Shown here: positions 1 to 8,494 of the stretch, piece after piece
Layout of the letters: every line of letters begins with the position of its first letter
Position numbering within the stretch: the stretch's first letter is position 1
Origin: Calothrix sp. NIES-4105
Lineage (GTDB): Bacteria > Cyanobacteriota > Cyanobacteriia > Cyanobacteriales > Nostocaceae
Reading direction: 5' to 3'
Assembly (NCBI RefSeq): GCF_002368415.1
Contig: NZ_AP018290.1
Location: 7,679,717 to 7,743,716 of the forward strand
DNA: 64,000 bases
Made by a program: the position numbers and the translations under genes
The notes under the pieces: model-generated
Told to the model about the DNA's origin: nothing
Seen by the model: the letters and a program-made list of their open reading frames with translations, nothing else
The model's database searches: none

Positions 1-1
1 A

Positions 2-1336
2 AACGTGTTAGCTCAAAGCTTACAATCATGTAACCAAAATCCTAGCGAACTTAATGGATTTATAGTCAGCGCACTTATTAATTTACAAGCACGTGAAGCG
101 GCACCACAAATAAAATACGCATTCAATACAAACCAAGTAGCTGAGGATATAGTAGGTGATTGGGAGGAAGTTCGAGAAAGCTTAGGTATCAATTCAGACG
201 AAGAAGTTGAAGAGTATCAACCCCAAGCATTACAACAATTAGCTGAAACTAATATTGAAGCAGAAAAAGCAACACTTGAAGAAGAGCAACAGCGTCAAGA
301 AGAACTTAATGCTTTGATTGATATAGTCGCAGAAACTGCCGAGATAGAAACTCAAACGCAAGAAAATACACTTCCTACAACCGAGTTAGCTTCCGAAATT
401 ATTGATACAGAAACTTCTACTGAAGAAAATACACTTCCTACAACTGAGTTAGCTACCGAAGATACTGAGACAGAAACTTCTACTGAAGAAAATACACTTC
501 CTACAACTGAGTTAGGTATCGAAGATACTGAAACAGAAACTTCAACTGAAGAAAATAGACTTCCTAAAACCGAGTTAGCTTCCGAAGATACTGAAACAGA
601 AACTTCAGCTGAAGAAAATGCACCTCCTACAATTGAGTTAGCTTCCGAAATTATTGATACAGAAACTCAAACTCAAGAAAATGCACCTCCTACAATTGAG
701 TTAGCTTCCGAAATTACCGAGACAGAAACTCAAGAAAATGCACTTCCTACAATTGAGTTAGCTTCCGAAGTCAATATAACAGAACCACCAACTGGAGAAA
801 CAGCATCTTCTACAACTGAGTTAGCTTCCGAACTGGCTAATATAGAAATCCAAGCTCAAGAGAATGCACTTGCTACATCTGATAACGCTTCCCAACTTGT
901 TGAGACAGAAACCTCAACTGAAGAAAATGTACTTCCTACACCTGATAACGCTTCCGAAACTAACAATACTAACTTAGTATCAGGTGAGCCACAATTGCAG
1001 CAGGAGATTATTTATACGCAAGAAAACTTAGTTAGTGAGATACATAAGCTAGAAGACGAGATAGAAGAAGTTGCATCTGAAATTGAAGCTAGTGAGAAAA
1101 CACAAGTAACTGTTGAAGCATCAACTCAAACTGATGATTCGCACGAAAAAACCGAGGACAAATCTACCGAAGCAATTAGTGTAGAATCTTCCGAAGAATC
1201 TTCTGAAGAGTTAAACCCATTGGAACAAGAAGATATTAAAGGCTTTGGGCGCCCTGCCACAACTAAGGAAAAAACGGAGAAACCCCAGAAAGGCAAGCCA
1301 AGCAAAAAGAAAAAGCGTGGTTTCAGCGATTTATAA
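2..1336 (+). CDS. Acidic repeat-rich protein, C-terminal part (runs off the window)
   Basis: The reading frame is open to the left edge, so the true start lies upstream; the first possible start in the window is a GTG at 5. The first ~65 residues (AREAAPQIKYAF, then GDWEEVRESLGI) resemble the end of HEAT-like bacterial proteins that finish in a GDWEDV-type motif. Then come ~10 tandem 21-residue Thr/Glu-rich repeats, an acidic Ser/Glu stretch and a Lys-rich tail ending KKKKRGFSDL. The repeat part is low complexity and probably disordered and surface-exposed. Function not recognised. The GNAT gene begins 21 bases downstream on the same strand. Confidence 0.6.
   Translation, partial: NVLAQSLQSCNQNPSELNGFIVSALINLQAREAAPQIKYAFNTNQVAEDIVGDWEEVRESLGINSDEEVEEYQPQALQQLAETNIEAEKATLEEEQQRQEELNALIDIVAETAEIETQTQENTLPTTELASEIIDTETSTEENTLPTTELATEDTETETSTEENTLPTTELGIEDTETETSTEENRLPKTELASEDTETETSAEENAPPTIELASEIIDTETQTQENAPPTIELASEITETETQENALPTIELASEVNITEPPTGETASSTTELASELANIEIQAQENALATSDNASQLVETETSTEENVLPTPDNASETNNTNLVSGEPQLQQEIIYTQENLVSEIHKLEDEIEEVASEIEASEKTQVTVEASTQTDDSHEKTEDKSTEAISVESSEESSEELNPLEQEDIKGFGRPATTKEKTEKPQKGKPSKKKKRGFSDL
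347..960 (+). repeat. In-frame 63-bp tandem repeat (21-residue unit)
   Basis: About ten copies of a 63-base unit encode variants of ETSTEENTLPTTELASEDT. Neighbouring copies are nearly identical at the DNA level, while outer copies (around 780-960) have drifted and one unit is shorter. Such arrays change copy number by slippage or recombination without breaking the frame. Confidence 0.85.
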
Positions 1337-1357
1337 TTGAATACAGGGAATTAATTT

Positions 1358-1861
1358 ATGAATATTCGCTGCGAAACTTCGTCAGATTATCCAAAAATAG
1401 CAGAGGTAATTACTGCCGCTTTTGGACAGTCAAACGAAGCTAAACTTGTAGAGGCAATACGTGATTCAGAAAATTATATTCCCCAACTTTCCTTGGTTGC
1501 AGAAATTGACGGTAACATCGTCGGTCATATTTTATTTAGTTACATACATCTTATAAGTAAGGAAATTCTGCCTGTGTTAGCTTTGGCGCCAGTAGCAATT
1601 TCTCCACAGTTCCAGAACCAAGGTATAGGGACTGCTTTAATAAAATACGGATTAGAAAAAGCAGACGAATTAGGAGAAGCATTAGTAATTGTACTTGGTC
1701 ATCCCTCGTTTTATAGCCGTTTTGGTTTTGTTCAATCAACTTATTACGGTATAAAATCACCATTTGAAGTTCCAGCCGAAGCTTTTATGGTGAAACCGTT
1801 GAAGAACTACGAAATAAAATATACAGGCGAAGTTGTTTATTCAAAAGCATTTAATTTGTAG
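1358..1861 (+). CDS. GNAT-family N-acetyltransferase (YhbS-like)
   Basis: The 167-residue protein has the GNAT fold signature. Residues ~50-60 (AEIDGNIVGHILFS) form strands 3-4, and PVAISPQFQNQGIGTALIKYGLEKA carries the acetyl-CoA pyrophosphate-binding Q-x-x-G-I-G-x-A loop. VLGHPSFYSRFGF is typical of the YhbS/COG3153 branch. The ATG follows an AGGGAA ribosome-binding site at 1344-1349. The acceptor substrate cannot be told from sequence. It is convergent with the amidase gene on the other strand, 13 bases away. Confidence 0.88.
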   Translation: MNIRCETSSDYPKIAEVITAAFGQSNEAKLVEAIRDSENYIPQLSLVAEIDGNIVGHILFSYIHLISKEILPVLALAPVAISPQFQNQGIGTALIKYGLEKADELGEALVIVLGHPSFYSRFGFVQSTYYGIKSPFEVPAEAFMVKPLKNYEIKYTGEVVYSKAFNL

Positions 1862-1874
1862 GTGGGGCTATGCC

Positions 1875-3239
1875 TCACTTACCCTCTAGAAATGCTGCAA
1901 CTTGTATTAACTTAGCTTCGTTGTAAGGCGCCGCTATCAACTGTACACCTAGGGGTAAAGCATTTGGGCGTTGAATTGGGATTGATAATACTGGTAGACC
2001 AATAAAAGATAATGGCTGTGTAAACTGTCCTAAGTAGGGACGAACTAAAATTTCCTCACCATCTAATATCATCGTTTGCTGTCCAATTAACGGCGCCGTA
2101 ATTGGTGTAGTTGGGGCAATAATAATATCTATGTTTTGGAATATTTCTTTAACTTGATCGCGATACCATTTTCTGAATCTTTGTGCTTGTATATACCAGT
2201 TGCTAGGAATTAAGGCGCCTGCTAAAAATCTATCGCGCGTTGCAGGGTCAAAGTCTTGGGGACGGGAGCGAAGTTTTTGTAAATGTAAATTGGCGCCTTC
2301 TGCTGCTGTAATAATGAATGCCGCAGCGCGCGCGCGATGTGCTTCGGGAATGGTAACGTAATCTTTTACATTTAGTGCTTCGGCTACTTTTTGAACTGCC
2401 GCGAATGCTTCAAGTTCGGCTTTTTGATTAAAATAATCGTCTGCGATGGCTATTTTTATGCCATTAATGTTGCCATTAGACGCGACATGTCGCGTCTCTA
2501 CACATGGACGTTTTGTACAAACAGGGTCTTTATCATCTGCACCTTGCAATATATCAAATACTGTTGCAATATCACGAACTGAACGTGCAAACGCTCCAAT
2601 ATGATCAAAACTACTAGAAAATAACGCTACACCCGCGCGAGACAATCTACCATAAGTTGGTTTAAAACCATATACACCACACAAAGCTGCTGGTACACGT
2701 ATCGAACCATTGGTATCACTGCCTAAAGTTATTGGCACCAAACCCGCAGCAACAGCAGCAGCAGAACCTCCCGATGAACCACCAGCTACACGAGTAATAT
2801 CATTCGGGTTACGTGTGGCGCCATAATGAGAGTTTTCAGTGACAAAACCATAAGCATACTCATCCATATTTAGCGCACCTACAAGTATTGCACCCGCTTG
2901 CTTTAACTGAGCTACAGCAGTTGCATCTTGTGTAGCTACTGGGTTTTCTGCATTAATTAAGGCGCCTGCTAGTGTTGTTATACCTTTAATATCAAATAAA
3001 TTCTTGACAGCAAACGGTACACCAGCAAGAATACCCGTGTCCTCACCCTTCTCAATTTGATTATCTATTTTTTCTGCATCAGCTAAAGCAGCTTCAGTGG
3101 TAATAGTCGTAAAGCAGTTTAGTTCAGTATCGCGCGTTTGAATACGTTCAAGCGTAGCACGCACAACTTCGACTGCCGTCACTTCACGTGTTTTTACCGC
3201 AGTTGCTATTGATATCGCGTCGGTTAAATTTAAACTCAT
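1875..3239 (-). CDS. atzE: AtzE-family amidohydrolase (amidase signature enzyme)
   Basis: A complete 454-residue amidase-signature enzyme. The Ser-cisSer-Lys triad is visible: Lys79 in GVPFAVKN, the cis-Ser in GGSSGGSA (153-160) and the nucleophile Ser179 in SDTNGSIRVPA. The N-terminal block GVPFAVKNLFDIKGITTLAGA resembles the AtzE family, known for 1-carboxybiuret hydrolysis with the small partner AtzG. An AtzG-like gene lies at 6001-6189 on the same strand, cut off from this gene by a divergent exoprotein gene. A palindromic element is embedded in the frame at residues ~248-252. The substrate in this organism is unknown; amide hydrolysis is well supported. Confidence 0.85.
   Translation of the reverse strand: MSLNLTDAISIATAVKTREVTAVEVVRATLERIQTRDTELNCFTTITTEAALADAEKIDNQIEKGEDTGILAGVPFAVKNLFDIKGITTLAGALINAENPVATQDATAVAQLKQAGAILVGALNMDEYAYGFVTENSHYGATRNPNDITRVAGGSSGGSAAAVAAGLVPITLGSDTNGSIRVPAALCGVYGFKPTYGRLSRAGVALFSSSFDHIGAFARSVRDIATVFDILQGADDKDPVCTKRPCVETRHVASNGNINGIKIAIADDYFNQKAELEAFAAVQKVAEALNVKDYVTIPEAHRARAAAFIITAAEGANLHLQKLRSRPQDFDPATRDRFLAGALIPSNWYIQAQRFRKWYRDQVKEIFQNIDIIIAPTTPITAPLIGQQTMILDGEEILVRPYLGQFTQPLSFIGLPVLSIPIQRPNALPLGVQLIAAPYNEAKLIQVAAFLEGK
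2478..2497. repeat. Palindrome inserted in the atzE frame
   Basis: AGACGCGACATGTCGCGTCT is a perfect 20-base palindrome followed by CTAC. Its right half matches the 28-base intergenic palindrome at 36587-36614, which shares the GTAGAGACG / CGTCTCTAC arms. Here it encodes ETRHV without breaking the frame. Confidence 0.8.
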
Positions 3240-3406
3240 TACTTAATAATATTACGCAAACGTGCGCTTTGCTTTTTGAGCAACAGCCTTTTGCATGGCT
3301 TGCGTAACTAAAATCAAAACGTATACCAAACCTACATCTAGAGCTTTTATTTCAGTGTATATACGCAATTATTGATTTTGTATGTGCCCAAGCGCAACAC
3401 TCAAAA

Positions 3407-3425
3407 CTTATCTATAATCATTATC
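3407..3425. promoter_or_regulatory. Candidate Fur box upstream of the exoprotein gene
   Basis: The stretch matches the 19-base Fur consensus at 14 of 19 positions, with an unbroken match over ATAATCATTATC. It lies about 80 bases before the exoprotein start. This suggests, but does not prove, iron-responsive control. Confidence 0.3.
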
Positions 3426-3506
3426 GTTATAAACTTGAAAGTATTTAATGTGAAAAGTTAATTTATGACTAAAAAGGGGAATCATAATATAGTGATTTAT
3501 AAATGA

Positions 3507-5981
3507 ATGTTTATGAAATACCTTGTGTACTTGTTTTCGTTAGTATTCTTGATGTTGCCTTTGAGTGCAAACGCACAAATACAACCTGATGCGAGTCTAG
3601 GGACGCACGTGAACAATAATGTAAACATAAACGGCGCCTTAAAAGATATCATTAATGGTGGTACGATTCGAGGTAACAATTTATTTCATAGTTTCAGTGA
3701 ATTTAATATAAACAAAGTCCAACAAGTTTATTTTGCGAATCCTATAGATATTACAAATATTTTTGCACGAGTTACAGGAGTCAACCCTTCCTATATTAAC
3801 GGGACATTAGGTGTTGCTTATAATGCAAATCTTTTCTTAATAAATCCAAATGGAGTTTTATTTGGAGAGTTTGCTTCTCTTAATTTAAAAGGTTCATTTA
3901 TTGGAACTACAGCAGATAAAGTTTTATTTGCCGACAATACTGAATTCAGTTCTAGAAATCCGCTGACTACACAATTACTTTCTGTTAGCGTACCTATAGG
4001 GTTAGGATTTGGGACAAATAGTGGGACTATTAATGTAAGCGGCGCTGGACATAATTTGATAGCTAAGGATGCTGTATTGTCTCCTTATACATCGACTGGT
4101 TCTAACTCACAATTAAAAGTAGAAGCAGGACAAACACTAGCTTTGATAGGAGCAGGAGTCAATATAAATGGTGGTGTATTAAAAGCACCAGGAGGGAGAA
4201 TAGATATAGGAAGTGTCGCTGGCAGTCAGGAAGTAGTAAAAATCGATTCGACTGCACAGGGTTTAACTTTTGACTATAATAATGTATCTAATTTCGGTAA
4301 TATTAATTTTACACAAAAATCACTTGTTAGTACTAGCGGCATTAACGCTGGTAGTATTCAAGTATCAGGAAAACAAGTGAGCCTTAACGACGGTTCAACT
4401 TTATGGATACAAAATCAAGGTACTCAAGGGGCAGGCGCCATTCAAGTCAACGCAACTGATCAGATTGAAGTTAATGGTGCTGTGCCTAACTCAAACATTC
4501 GCAGCTACATATTAGCAGAAACAGTGGCGCCTGGTTCTAGCAGTAATATTAAAATTTCAACTCCAAGATTAATTGTTCAAGATGGAGGTGCAGTTAGTAG
4601 TAGAACATTTAGTAAAGGCGCCGCTGGTTCTGTAGATGTAAATACAACTGAGTCTGTAAAGATAAGCGGTTACTCTTCCACAAATCCCAGAATTAATAGT
4701 GGTATAACTTCATTTACATTTTCAAATAGTAATGCTCAAGATGTAAACATATCAACAAAGCAGCTATCTGTATTAGATGGTGCTATATTAGCTTCTGCCA
4801 CATTTAATCAAGGTACCAGTGGTAGTGTGACAGTTAACGCTGATACTATAGAAGTGAGTGGAACGACACCAGATTTTGCTTCCAACAGTGCGATAGCTGC
4901 TTCTAGTTATGGTTCAGGAAATGTTGGTAGCGTTATAATTAACACCCGTGGATTATCAGTTCGAGACAGTGGACTAGTATCAACTACTAGCTTTGGGAAT
5001 GGTTCTGCAGGTGTCGTTAAGATAAATAGTTCAGAATATATAGATGTAACAGGTAGTAAAAAAGGCTCACGTTTTCCAAGTTTAATTGTCTCAGCAATAG
5101 ATTCTCAAAGCGAGTCTTTACGTTTATTGTTAAACTTACCAAAAGTACCTATGGGAAATTCTGGAGACATAAATATCAATACACGTCGATTAAATGTTAC
5201 TGATGGCGCCATATTAGGTGTATACAACAGTGGAATTGGAAATGCAGGAAAACTGACAATCAATTCAAATTCGGTATTACTAAATAATCAAGGAGGTATT
5301 ATTGCCACAACTTTTTCTGGTAGAGGAGGTAATATTTCTGTACAAGCAAATAATATCCAGCTAAATCGTAACAGTAGTATTACATCTACTGCTATGGGTT
5401 TAGGAAACGGTGGTAATATTGACTTGAAAGCAGATACAATTGTCGGACTTAATGATAGCGATATAACAGCAAATGCTTTTCAAGGAAAAGGCGGTAACAT
5501 AAACATCAATACTCAAGGTATTTTTAGTTCCTTTGATAGTAACATCACAGCCTCATCCCAACTAGGTATTAATGGAGAAATAAAAATTACTACTCCACAA
5601 CTTAATCAACAAAACAACTTACAGCAGCAACCAACAAACTTTATTAGTACAGATGTAGATGTTGTAGCATCAAGTTGTTTAGCACAGAGAAATGCGACAT
5701 CAGGTAAATTTATCGTAACTGGGAATGGAGGATTAGCTGTTACACCAGAAAATGATTTTGACCTCCCATTATCAGTTGTAACAGTGGCACCCATTATTAC
5801 CACAAGCTCGAATAATAACATTAAGGCGCAACCATCAGCAAACCATTCAAAGCTGCAAACTTGGAAAATTGGAAACCCAATACAACAAGCAGACCAATTA
5901 GTAAAAACACAAGATGGAAGACTATTATTAGTACAATCGAAACTAGAGCAAGATATTAAAAGTATAACTTGCAACGGATAA
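3507..5981 (+). CDS. Two-partner-secretion exoprotein (filamentous haemagglutinin N-terminal domain)
   Basis: An 824-residue secreted protein. Residues 1-23 form a signal peptide ending ANA|Q. Residues ~25-150 are a TPS/haemagglutination-activity domain with its hallmark run FANPIDITNIFARVTG...NPNGVLFG. The rest is a Gly/Asn/Ser-rich series of short repeats expected to form a right-handed beta-helix. The C-terminus keeps the cyanobacterial TPS signature (SSCLAQRN...FIVTGNGGL, then DGRLLLVQS), so the gene looks complete. No TpsB/ShlB-type outer-membrane transporter is in the window. The gene runs opposite to its neighbours and separates atzG-like from atzE-like. Start chosen at 3507; a second ATG at 3513 is equally possible. 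Confidence 0.88.
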   Translation: MFMKYLVYLFSLVFLMLPLSANAQIQPDASLGTHVNNNVNINGALKDIINGGTIRGNNLFHSFSEFNINKVQQVYFANPIDITNIFARVTGVNPSYINGTLGVAYNANLFLINPNGVLFGEFASLNLKGSFIGTTADKVLFADNTEFSSRNPLTTQLLSVSVPIGLGFGTNSGTINVSGAGHNLIAKDAVLSPYTSTGSNSQLKVEAGQTLALIGAGVNINGGVLKAPGGRIDIGSVAGSQEVVKIDSTAQGLTFDYNNVSNFGNINFTQKSLVSTSGINAGSIQVSGKQVSLNDGSTLWIQNQGTQGAGAIQVNATDQIEVNGAVPNSNIRSYILAETVAPGSSSNIKISTPRLIVQDGGAVSSRTFSKGAAGSVDVNTTESVKISGYSSTNPRINSGITSFTFSNSNAQDVNISTKQLSVLDGAILASATFNQGTSGSVTVNADTIEVSGTTPDFASNSAIAASSYGSGNVGSVIINTRGLSVRDSGLVSTTSFGNGSAGVVKINSSEYIDVTGSKKGSRFPSLIVSAIDSQSESLRLLLNLPKVPMGNSGDININTRRLNVTDGAILGVYNSGIGNAGKLTINSNSVLLNNQGGIIATTFSGRGGNISVQANNIQLNRNSSITSTAMGLGNGGNIDLKADTIVGLNDSDITANAFQGKGGNININTQGIFSSFDSNITASSQLGINGEIKITTPQLNQQNNLQQQPTNFISTDVDVVASSCLAQRNATSGKFIVTGNGGLAVTPENDFDLPLSVVTVAPIITTSSNNNIKAQPSANHSKLQTWKIGNPIQQADQLVKTQDGRLLLVQSKLEQDIKSITCNG

Positions 5982-5997
5982 AACGGATGTAACGGAT
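5971..5997. repeat. Repeat arm at the exoprotein 3' end
   Basis: This 27-base arm, built from gcaacggat and gatgtaacggat, is nearly the same as the arms of the inverted repeat at 23873-23981. It supplies the last codons and the TAA stop of the exoprotein gene and marks the junction with the atzG-like gene. Confidence 0.6.
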
Positions 5998-6000
5998 AAG

Positions 6001-6189
6001 TTATGGTTCAAAAACTGGCGCCGCTTCTACCTCATCAGGCAACTCAAACTCATTCACAACTGAAGCAATATTACTTATCCGTTCAAAATTAGCAACAACC
6101 CCATCCTTATACTCATCACGTAACTTCAAATCAACCAACAAAGCCATATGCTCAACAAACACCCTCATCTCCAACTTTCTCTCTTCCAT
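6001..6189 (-). CDS. AtzG-like DUF4089 small subunit
   Basis: A 62-residue helical protein ending NEFELPDEVEAAPVFEP, the characteristic C-terminus of the DUF4089/AtzG family. In studied systems AtzG is a GatC-like small subunit that binds and supports the AtzE amidase. The ATG at 6189 follows a purine-rich AGAGAGGAAAG site. It begins 52 bases after the abgT gene, so the two are probably co-transcribed. Its expected partner, atzE-like at 1875-3239, is 2.8 kb further on, beyond an oppositely oriented gene. Confidence 0.82.
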   Translation of the reverse strand: MEERKLEMRVFVEHMALLVDLKLRDEYKDGVVANFERISNIASVVNEFELPDEVEAAPVFEP

Positions 6190-6241
6190 CTTTTCTTTCC
6201 TCTCTTCTCTTTGTGTCCTTTGTGTCTTTGTGGTTCAATCA

Positions 6242-7786
6242 TTAAATCCTCATAGCAGCACCAGGACCCAAAGGTAAACCAAACATAAACCATATTACAA
6301 ACAAAACCGACCAACCAATCAAAAACGCAATAGAATAAGGCAACATCAAAGAAATCAAAGTGCCAATCCCCAAACTCTTATCATACCTTTGCCCAAACGC
6401 CACCACCACAGGAAAATAAGGCATCAGCGGTGTAATAATATTAGTCGTCGAATCACCAATACGATAAGCAGCTTGTACCAACTCTGGCGAATACCCCAAC
6501 AACATAAACATAGGCACAAAAATAGGCGCCATAATAGCCCACTTAGCAGAAGCCGAACCAACAAAAATATCTATAGTCACACTAACCAAAATAAATAATA
6601 TCAACAACGGCGGCCCAGTAATCCCCGTCGCCTTCAAAAAATCGGCGCCTTTGACCGCTACAATAATCCCCAAATTACTCCAAGCGAAATAACTAATAAA
6701 CTGTGCAGCGATAAAAGCCAACGCGATATAATACCCCATCGAACTCATCGCATTACCCAGAAACCTCGCCACATCCTTATCATTCCTGACAGTGCCAGCA
6801 ACTTTTCCGTAAACAACACCAGGAATCAAAAAAGCCAATGCAATAATAAAAACAATTCCATCAATAAACGGTGAAGGGATAATTGTAAACTTCTGCGGGT
6901 CACGTAAAATACCCTGTGGTGGTATCACCAACACCAAAATAAAAGCAATAAAAGCCAAAAAAGCATACCCTGCCCATCGTAAAGCTTTACGTTCAGTAGC
7001 CGTAACCTCATCCATCTGGATATCAGCATCACCAGTATAGGCGCCCAAACGAGGCTCAACAATCTGAGTACAAATAAACCACCCTATCAACGTAATCAAA
7101 AACGTTGACACAGCCATGAAATAGTAATTAGCAGTAGCATTTACCTGATACTCAGGTCTTATCAACTGTGCTGCTGTCTGAGTAAGTCCCGCTAATAAAG
7201 GGTCGAGCGAACTGATAAGTAAATTTGCGCTAAAACCACCTGCTACTCCAGCAAAAGCAGCAGCTAAACCCGCTAAAGGATGGCGCCCAAATGCTAGAAA
7301 TATAACGGCGCCAAGTGGTACAAGTACAACATAACCTGCATCTGATGCCACATTCGCCATTACACCAGCAAAAATTACCACTGGGGTAATTAACTTCCTA
7401 GGCGTTATCATTACGAGTTCGCGTAAAAGCGCAGATAGTAAACCAGTAGCTTCCGCAACCCCTACGCCTAACATTGCTACTAATACAGTTCCCAACGGTG
7501 GAAACTCAACAAAATTCTTTACAGCTTGCGTAAATATGCGACGGACGCTATCAGGTGTAAGTAATGATACAGCCGCAACAGTTTTGTTAGTACCAGGGTG
7601 AACAACAGATAAATTTGTAGATGCAGCTATTGCGCTGACCACAATAACAAACAGTGACAGTATGAAAAAAAGTGTTAGTGGGTCTGGCAATTTATTACCC
7701 AGGTCTTCAATAAAAGCTAGGGACTTTTCAACCCATGTTGGCTTGGGTTTGCTTGCTGATGTGTCATTTGGACTTGTTTCCGGCAC
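6242..7786 (-). CDS. AbgT-family transporter
   Basis: A 514-residue inner-membrane protein with about 11-13 hydrophobic segments. The N-terminal block SLAFIEDLGNKLPDPLTLFF and the later GDSTTNIITPLMPYFP are typical of the AbgT family. Members import p-aminobenzoyl-glutamate or export antifolates such as sulfonamides. GTG start at 7786 with AGGG about ten bases upstream. It is followed at once by the AtzG-like gene, so the cluster may take up and hydrolyse an amide; this pairing is inference. Confidence 0.9.
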   Translation of the reverse strand: MPETSPNDTSASKPKPTWVEKSLAFIEDLGNKLPDPLTLFFILSLFVIVVSAIAASTNLSVVHPGTNKTVAAVSLLTPDSVRRIFTQAVKNFVEFPPLGTVLVAMLGVGVAEATGLLSALLRELVMITPRKLITPVVIFAGVMANVASDAGYVVLVPLGAVIFLAFGRHPLAGLAAAFAGVAGGFSANLLISSLDPLLAGLTQTAAQLIRPEYQVNATANYYFMAVSTFLITLIGWFICTQIVEPRLGAYTGDADIQMDEVTATERKALRWAGYAFLAFIAFILVLVIPPQGILRDPQKFTIIPSPFIDGIVFIIALAFLIPGVVYGKVAGTVRNDKDVARFLGNAMSSMGYYIALAFIAAQFISYFAWSNLGIIVAVKGADFLKATGITGPPLLILFILVSVTIDIFVGSASAKWAIMAPIFVPMFMLLGYSPELVQAAYRIGDSTTNIITPLMPYFPVVVAFGQRYDKSLGIGTLISLMLPYSIAFLIGWSVLFVIWFMFGLPLGPGAAMRI

Positions 7787-7874
7787 TAGTCTAACCCTGA
7801 TGTATATGTATGAATTATGACTGTACCTACTAATTTATCTATTATGTTGTAATTTGCAATACTTTTTTATCATC

Positions 7875-8043
7875 TTGTGGAACAGGCATCCTTGCCTGTT
7901 GTATTAAAAGTTGGACAGCTTGATATTATCTTAAAACTGGGACTTAAAATTAAGACTTCAAACTGGGACTCAAAACTGGGACGGGCGAGGACGCCCATTC
8001 CACTAGATACTTGTTCCACAAGAGACTTGTTCCACAAGAGACT
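7875..8043. repeat. Small-repeat cluster
   Basis: The spacer opens with tgtggaacaggcatccttgc, a diverged member of the AGCAGGC...GCCTGC family that flanks the second RAYT. Short direct repeats of aaaactgggact follow, then a repeated acttgttccacaagag. A reading frame over this DNA is repeat-derived. Confidence 0.6.
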
Positions 8044-8045
8044 TG

Positions 8046-8363
8046 TTACACAAAATAGTTATGGCGGCTTTCAAAATCGATAGTTTGATACACTGCGTCA
8101 ATATTTAAGGCGCCATAAATATGTGGAAACAGTTCGTTATCAGCAAGTTCATACTTAACTTCGCTTTCGACTTTATCCACATCAATATAAAGTATTATCA
8201 AACCAGTTTGATTTTTGAAAAATCTATCTGCTGTTTTTAATACCTGTGCAGGTGTCGAACAATGAATAAAACCCTCGGTTAAAAGAGACTCTGCTCGATA
8301 ACTGCCAGACCTAAGCACTTCTTCCCAAGCTTGGCGCCGTGTAATGTGATGAATGGTCTTCAT
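8046..8363 (-). CDS. DUF952 domain protein
   Basis: The 105-residue protein matches the DUF952 pattern throughout: IHHITRRQAWEEV near the start, then GFIHCSTPAQVLKTADRFF and the closing HIYGALNIDAV. Full length for the family, no signal peptide. Biochemical role unknown. A truncated copy of its first 15 codons lies 128 bases upstream at 8408-8491, and a REP palindrome sits between the two. Confidence 0.85.
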   Translation of the reverse strand: MKTIHHITRRQAWEEVLRSGSYRAESLLTEGFIHCSTPAQVLKTADRFFKNQTGLIILYIDVDKVESEVKYELADNELFPHIYGALNIDAVYQTIDFESRHNYFV

Positions 8364-8377
8364 TTCTCAATAAGTAA

Positions 8378-8394
8378 GGTGGGCACTGCCCACC
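8378..8394. repeat. REP-like palindrome, family 1
   Basis: GGTGGGCACTGCCCACC: eight-base arms around one base. It is in reverse orientation, since the conserved GTAT foot is on the right as ATAC. Confidence 0.8.
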
Positions 8395-8407
8395 ATACTA
8401 TCTTCAA

Positions 8408-8491
8408 CTATATAACTATCTTCATCTGTGTGGGTATGATTTGTGCTTCTTCCCAAACTTGATGCCGTGTAATATGATGAATAGTATTCAT
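8408..8491 (-). pseudogene. Truncated duplicate of the DUF952 gene start
   Basis: The minus strand reads MNTIHHITRHQVWEEA and then diverges, stopping after 27 codons. The first ~46 bases match the start of the neighbouring DUF952 gene with few changes. It looks like a partial tandem duplication whose body was lost. Confidence 0.7.
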
Positions 8492-8494
8492 GCT

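Noticed and set aside
7877-8083. 68-residue plus-strand frame
   Set aside because: It is built from dispersed and direct repeats (caggc hairpin, actgggact, gttccacaag) and overlaps the end of the DUF952 gene.
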